NCBI GenBank assembly: GCA_029259915.1
Contig: JAJDED010000039.1
Coordinates: 155,013-219,012 of the forward strand
Length of the DNA: 64,000 bases
Direction: 5' to 3'
Source: Planctomycetota bacterium
GTDB lineage: Bacteria; Planctomycetota; Planctomycetia; Pirellulales; Lacipirellulaceae
Shown here: piece by piece, positions 60,327 to 64,000 of the stretch
How positions within the stretch are numbered: the first letter of the stretch is position 1
How the letters are laid out: the number at the start of each line of letters is the position of its first letter
The notes under the pieces: model-generated
Seen by the model: the letters and a program-made list of their open reading frames with translations, nothing else
Database searches by the model: none
Told to the model about the DNA's origin: nothing
Translations under genes and position numbers: made by a program

Positions 60327-61178
60327 ATGTGCCGCTTTGTTATGTATCTCGGCGAAGAAATCACGCTAAGCTCCCTGATCACCGAGCCGGAGCATTCCAT
60401 TATCCACCAAAGCTATGAGAGCAAACTTCGATCCGAACCGCTTAATGGTGACGGGTTTGGAGTGGCATGGTTTGCTGACAGCTCCGACAGTCCCGCGGTC
60501 TTCCGAGACGTTTCACCAGCCTGGAGTAACGAGAACCTGCGTGAGCTTGCGCGAGTTGTGCGGAGCCGATGCGTGCTGGCTCACGTCAGGGCCGCGACTC
60601 CCGGTCTTGCGGTGACGCAGCTCAATTGTCATCCGTTTGTTCACGGCAACTATGCGTTCATGCACAACGGCAGTGTGTCGTGCTTTCCGAATATCCGTCG
60701 CCATCTACTGCAATCCCTCTCCGATAGCTCCTTCGATGCGGTTCGAGGAACAACCGATTCGGAGGTCCTGTTCGGTCTTTTGCTGGACATTCTTCCGCAA
60801 TTGAATCAAGACGATCCCCTGGAAGCTCTCTATCAAGCTGTTAACAGATGCATCCGTAGTGTCGAGTCTCTCTGCGATGCGGGCGACGAATCTGATTCCG
60901 TGTTCAACCTGGCGATCACGGACGGACAGCACAGTGTGGTGACTCGATATGCAACTCCTCCGACCAAGCCAGAGAGCCTATACTACACGAGCGGCACTGC
61001 CTTCGAGTGTGTCAATGGCCGTTGCCGCGTGGCTGGCACCGAAGGTGGAGAACAAAAGGCAACGATTATTGCCTCGGAACCACTTAGCGAAGTCGACCAG
61101 TGGTACGAAGTACCAGCAAACCATGCCGTTCTGATTTCTGCCGGCAAGCCTGTTGAATTACGCCCGATCACTACATGA
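60327..61178 (+). CDS. Class II glutamine amidotransferase (YafJ/EgtC-like)
   Basis: A 283-residue enzyme from ATG 60327, giving MCRFVMYLGE with the catalytic Cys2 exposed after Met removal; the open frame to 60294 would bury it. Ntn-hydrolase motifs: LNGDGFGVAWF (about 48-58), VLAHVRAATPG (about 87-97), LNCHPFVHGNYAFMHNGSV (about 103-121). The C-terminal half carries GTTDSEVLFGLLL. It hydrolyses glutamine or gamma-glutamyl amides and releases ammonia or the amide product; EgtC-type members act in ergothioneine synthesis, but no egt genes are near. It meets the patatin gene end to end, overlapping by 8 bp. Confidence 0.9.
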   Translation: MCRFVMYLGEEITLSSLITEPEHSIIHQSYESKLRSEPLNGDGFGVAWFADSSDSPAVFRDVSPAWSNENLRELARVVRSRCVLAHVRAATPGLAVTQLNCHPFVHGNYAFMHNGSVSCFPNIRRHLLQSLSDSSFDAVRGTTDSEVLFGLLLDILPQLNQDDPLEALYQAVNRCIRSVESLCDAGDESDSVFNLAITDGQHSVVTRYATPPTKPESLYYTSGTAFECVNGRCRVAGTEGGEQKATIIASEPLSEVDQWYEVPANHAVLISAGKPVELRPITT

Positions 61179-62259
61179 CGGGATCTTCCGCCATTGCCTC
61201 GTAAGGTGGTGCGCGATGTGCCAGAAATTCTTCACCAAGGCCCGACAATTGCTCTCGCGCAAAACGTCGGCCAAGGGCGATCATTTCCTCGACATGCTCT
61301 ACGCTGTCGAGCCCCCATGAGGCATCTGGTAAGTCAAAATTAATCGTCCGGTAGCGGTCGGCAAGCAAGAAGAATAACGGTTCTTGAATTCCCTGCATCT
61401 GCGATATGCTCATCACATCAGCCACATGGTTCGACCAGTATAACGAGCCTGCGTCCTCTCCCGGAGGTGTCAAAGAGTACGTGTACCGACCTGTGCCAAG
61501 ATTCAGGAGATGAATGTCTGATATGTCGAACGGTGGAGCGCAATGATCACCTACGCATAGCTGTCGAATTCTTAGAGCCTCGGCGAGTGCCAGAATACTT
61601 GGGCTTACCGCCCAAAGTCCTCCGTCATTGTACGCGTGACCATCAGGCAACACTCGATGCGGGAAGTATGTAGGTGCTGCGGTCGCTGCCATCAGCACGT
61701 CAATCAATCGCTCACCGGCGTCGGACACCCCCCGTGGCAAATGTGGTGTTCTAAAGACTCGTGTCTGCCCAAGCGTCAGATCGACAACGGGCACGACAAG
61801 TCGATGCGAGTGAATGTCGCCGAGAGTCCGCTCAGCGAAAACGTTGGAAAACGCCTGCTCCAAAGCATGGGGGCAGTATTTGGCACGTAATAAATCCTCA
61901 AATTTACTGCCCGTACGACGGCGAAAAGTCCATTGTACTAGAGGAAATATCGGTCTGGTCCAGCCCTTCGCACGATAGGGTTCTCGCGGCTGAAAGATCC
62001 TTTCAATATGCTCGCGATAGAATCTGATGAGGTCTTCACCACTCAGCCCCAGAGACAATCCAGCCGCGGCAATAGCTCCTGTCGAAGTTCCGGCGAGCAT
62101 ATCAAAGCATTCAGTGATTGAATGACCCAAAGCGCCTTCCAACTCTGCAATTACACCGAGTGCGAAGCTACCGCGAACACCCCCGCCGTCCAGGGTAAGA
62201 ATTTGAAAACGCGTCACGACATTTCTTTCTTGCAGTATTTCTCGACCGTCAAAAAGCAT
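61171..62259 (-). CDS. Patatin-like phospholipase
   Basis: A 362-residue protein. Family features: LTLDGGGVRGSFALGVI (oxyanion hole, about 21-37), nucleophile MLAGTSTGAIAAAGL (GxSxG as GTSTG, about 54-68) and the Asp of the dyad in YNDGGLWAVSP (DGG, about 212-222). The start at ATG 62259 lacks a clear ribosome site; the GTG of VTRFQILTL is an alternative. It should release fatty acids from membrane phospholipids. Bacterial patatins include virulence factors, storage-lipid enzymes and CapV-type CBASS effectors; no cyclase gene is nearby, so a CBASS role is not indicated. Confidence 0.9.
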   Translation of the reverse strand: MLFDGREILQERNVVTRFQILTLDGGGVRGSFALGVIAELEGALGHSITECFDMLAGTSTGAIAAAGLSLGLSGEDLIRFYREHIERIFQPREPYRAKGWTRPIFPLVQWTFRRRTGSKFEDLLRAKYCPHALEQAFSNVFAERTLGDIHSHRLVVPVVDLTLGQTRVFRTPHLPRGVSDAGERLIDVLMAATAAPTYFPHRVLPDGHAYNDGGLWAVSPSILALAEALRIRQLCVGDHCAPPFDISDIHLLNLGTGRYTYSLTPPGEDAGSLYWSNHVADVMSISQMQGIQEPLFFLLADRYRTINFDLPDASWGLDSVEHVEEMIALGRRFAREQLSGLGEEFLAHRAPPYEAMAEDPVM

Positions 62260-62774
62260 CGCTGTTATTTGTTGAAAGTGGACTGTTTTTCTCGATGAAG
62301 AGTTGACGGTCGACGGTCATTCAACCTTACGGATATATCGAAATAACTATTGTTTTTCAGCTAAGGAAAATTGCTTTCACTGCATTGATGAAAAGGATTA
62401 TTAAAAAATTGGGCATAATCCGAAACTTCCTGCCAAGGCTGCATAAGGATTCCTGCTGTCCAGCTACCACTGGGAAAACGATCAACCTGCCGGAGTCGAT
62501 TACCAGGTAGAATTCCACCCACTTATGGCAGAGCGGTGGATTGACGTGCCCCAGAAAAAGCGGTCCTGAGAACGGATACCAAGGACGTATTGGGCGTAGT
62601 CGGAAACAGCTACCAACCGATCTAAAACTGCCAATGTTTCTGCTTCCTGGAAGCAGTGCTCCCACCTTCCGAATGGCAGTGTCGGTAAATATGCAAAAGC
62701 TGGACAAGACCACCTACGACCAAAACGCTGGTACCATACCTGGAGGAAAAGTCAGCCGTAGTGTACTTAGCATT
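62260..62774. other. 515-bp gap with no supported gene
   Basis: No recognisable protein is found on either strand; the short frames (62541-62888 plus and 62357-62713 minus) lack ribosome sites and family features. The stretch may be intergenic DNA of another accessory region that begins near the right window edge. Confidence 0.45.
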
Positions 62775-63060
62775 CTACTTTCGCATGAGTTCTTTCGGGA
62801 ACTGAAGCCGGACGGAGATTGTCCTGGGCTTCTCTTCGTTTCGATCCTTATTGCCAGACTCCTCGCCTTGTGCGATATCGCTATCTGACTTTTCATTTTC
62901 GCCAGAGTCATTCTCATCATTTTCAACCACAGAGTGTCCAAAATAGGCTTCAGCGGTTTCGGTCTGCTTGTACTTTTTAGCAAGCCCCTTCTTCAGGTAA
63001 TCAACAACACGTTCGATTTCTTCTTCGGTGTCTTGAATCTTCCTACTCGCAACATCTAAG
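62775..63060 (-). pseudogene. Possible acidic protein fragment upstream of WYL regulator
   Basis: Read on the minus strand, about 95 residues with protein-like composition: TEEEIERVVDYLKKGLAKKYKQ, then an Asp/Glu/Ser-rich linker (NDENDSGENEKSDSD), then RTISVRLQFPKEL before the stop. No start codon is present in this part; the frame continues into the antisense of the WYL gene, where it is not credible. It may be a gene remnant truncated by insertion, or a chance frame. Confidence 0.35.
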
Positions 63061-63070
63061 GGACACTCAG

Positions 63071-64000
63071 ATGGCCAAGAAATCCCGACGCAACAAGAAA
63101 TCGCAGAGCAAGAAGTCCGACCCATCGATCCCACCAGGACAAACAACCCCTGTCCCTGGCCGGGCCGATCGTGATCGTCGTGTACGACAGCATTTAAGAA
63201 TCGCCAGGGTCCTGAAGACACTCAACTTAATCCAGTCTCGTGGACGTTGGAACGTAAAGGCCATCTCTCAAGAACTCGAATGTTCGGAACGTACTGTCTA
63301 CCGTGATTTGGAAGTGTTGGAGTTTATTGGGGTACCCTGGTACTTCGATGAAACTGAGAAGTGTTATCGGGTACGACCTGATTTTTGGTTTCCGACACTG
63401 GGGCTCACTGAAGAAGAAACCATCGGCCAAGCGGTGGCGACCGTACTCACCCAGGCGGCGGGGCTCAGTGCAGCGGGTGGGGCCAACTCGACCACCCGCA
63501 AGTTGGCTGCAAACTCTCAGGAAGAAAAACAAGAGGTGCTGGCCGATGCGATGCAATTGATCGAGGTCTTTGACCTCAAGTTGGCCAATCACAGCAGCCA
63601 CCACGAAACGATCAAAACGGCCCAGTTTGCGTTACTTCAGGGCCGCAAACTCACCGGCACGTACGAGAGTCCCTACGAAGAACAGCCACAACGATTGGTG
63701 TTCCATCCCTATCGGCTCTGTCTCATCAAGAATGCCTGGTATCTCGTGGGACATCTCGAAGGGGAAACTGCTCCCAAAACATTCCGGATTGCCCGTTTTA
63801 CAACTCTCCGGATGTTGGATGAACCGGCGAATGTGCCGGACAGTTTTGATCTGCGGGAGTATTTTGGAAATGCCTGGGCCGTCTATCGGGGAGAACAATC
63901 CTATAAAATCAAACTACGCTTCACTCCTGATGCAGCCAAACTAGTCATCGAGACTGTCTGGCATCACACCCAACAGGTCACCAAACATCGTGACGGAAGT
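63071..64000 (+). CDS. HTH-WYL domain transcriptional regulator, 3' end outside window
   Basis: The frame from ATG 63071 is open to the window edge (310 residues). After a Lys/Arg-rich N-terminus, a winged helix-turn-helix of DeoR type is at about residues 50-100 (ISQELECSERTVYRDLEVLEFIG). A WYL domain follows at about 190-260: LVFHPYRLCLIKNAWYLVGHLEG and FRIARFTTLRML, with PYRL-x-WYL-G-x-R-F landmarks. WYL proteins sense nucleic acids or small ligands and regulate CRISPR, phage-defence or DNA-repair genes. Its regulated genes would be to the right, outside the window. Confidence 0.9.
   Translation, partial: MAKKSRRNKKSQSKKSDPSIPPGQTTPVPGRADRDRRVRQHLRIARVLKTLNLIQSRGRWNVKAISQELECSERTVYRDLEVLEFIGVPWYFDETEKCYRVRPDFWFPTLGLTEEETIGQAVATVLTQAAGLSAAGGANSTTRKLAANSQEEKQEVLADAMQLIEVFDLKLANHSSHHETIKTAQFALLQGRKLTGTYESPYEEQPQRLVFHPYRLCLIKNAWYLVGHLEGETAPKTFRIARFTTLRMLDEPANVPDSFDLREYFGNAWAVYRGEQSYKIKLRFTPDAAKLVIETVWHHTQQVTKHRDGS

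Noticed and set aside
61171..62259. CBASS defence system with a patatin effector
   Set aside because: There is no cyclase, Cap2 or Cap3 gene beside it; the only nucleotidyltransferase (31255) is 29 kb away.

Overview
The window looks like a chromosomal segment of a planctomycete, most likely order Pirellulales. Supporting features are the paired DUF1501 and DUF1549/DUF1553 secreted proteins, an ECF sigma factor next to a Ser/Thr kinase, a secreted protease ending in a dockerin-like region plus PEP-CTERM tail, tetrahydromethanopterin (H4MPT) C1 genes, tandem NfeD/ClpP-class membrane proteins and many solitary genes with few long operons. No rRNA genes or CRISPR arrays were seen. One complete tRNA (Leu, anticodon GAG) is present.

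Left part (1-31 kb) is ordinary housekeeping chromosome: ROK sugar kinase (cut by the window edge), CinA-like/nucleotidylyltransferase fusion, GNAT, ClpP-like protease, UbiD-type decarboxylase, beta-CASP metallo-hydrolase, LOG protein, TlpA-like thioredoxin, Nramp-like transporter, Gfo/Idh/MocA oxidoreductase, methenyl-H4MPT cyclohydrolase with an ATP-grasp ligase, two NfeD proteins, ferritin, a dicarboxylate symporter, TPR protein, YchF, the DUF1501 and DUF1549/1553 genes, a HigBA-like toxin-antitoxin pair with two operator palindromes, and a DEAD-box RNA helicase. Its gaps hold several families of hairpin-forming repeats that I did not see right of 31 kb.

Middle part (31-37.6 kb) is accessory DNA. 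It has a minimal nucleotidyltransferase, a fragment resembling the 3' end of tmRNA (possible attachment site) at 32.29 kb, then a run of + strand genes of unknown function: a winged-helix-like protein, a small AAA+ ATPase combining a RuvB-like Walker B with a DnaX-like zinc module, a ribbon-helix-helix protein, a zinc-knuckle peptide and two diverged paralogues. No integrase or transposase is visible. This is my best candidate for an undescribed element.

Right part (37.6-62.3 kb) is a dense set of regulatory, envelope and stress-type genes: Ser/Thr kinase with ECF sigma factor, Crp/Fnr regulator, glutamate dehydrogenase, ferredoxin-NADP reductase with a BON-like protein, CsrA, a zinc-finger anti-sigma-like protein, trypsin-like protease, alpha/beta hydrolase, LCAT-like lipase, DUF547 protein, thioredoxin-fold protein, a PP2C-like phosphatase with altered metal site, GH15 glucoamylase, DUF302 protein, class II glutamine amidotransferase and patatin-like phospholipase. 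Two neighbouring genes here are broken: a YciA-type thioesterase (one in-frame TAG) and an FMN-binding glutamate synthase-like gene (a frameshift and two in-frame stops). The right edge (62.3-64 kb) is a poorly coding stretch followed by the start of an HTH-WYL regulator that runs off the window.
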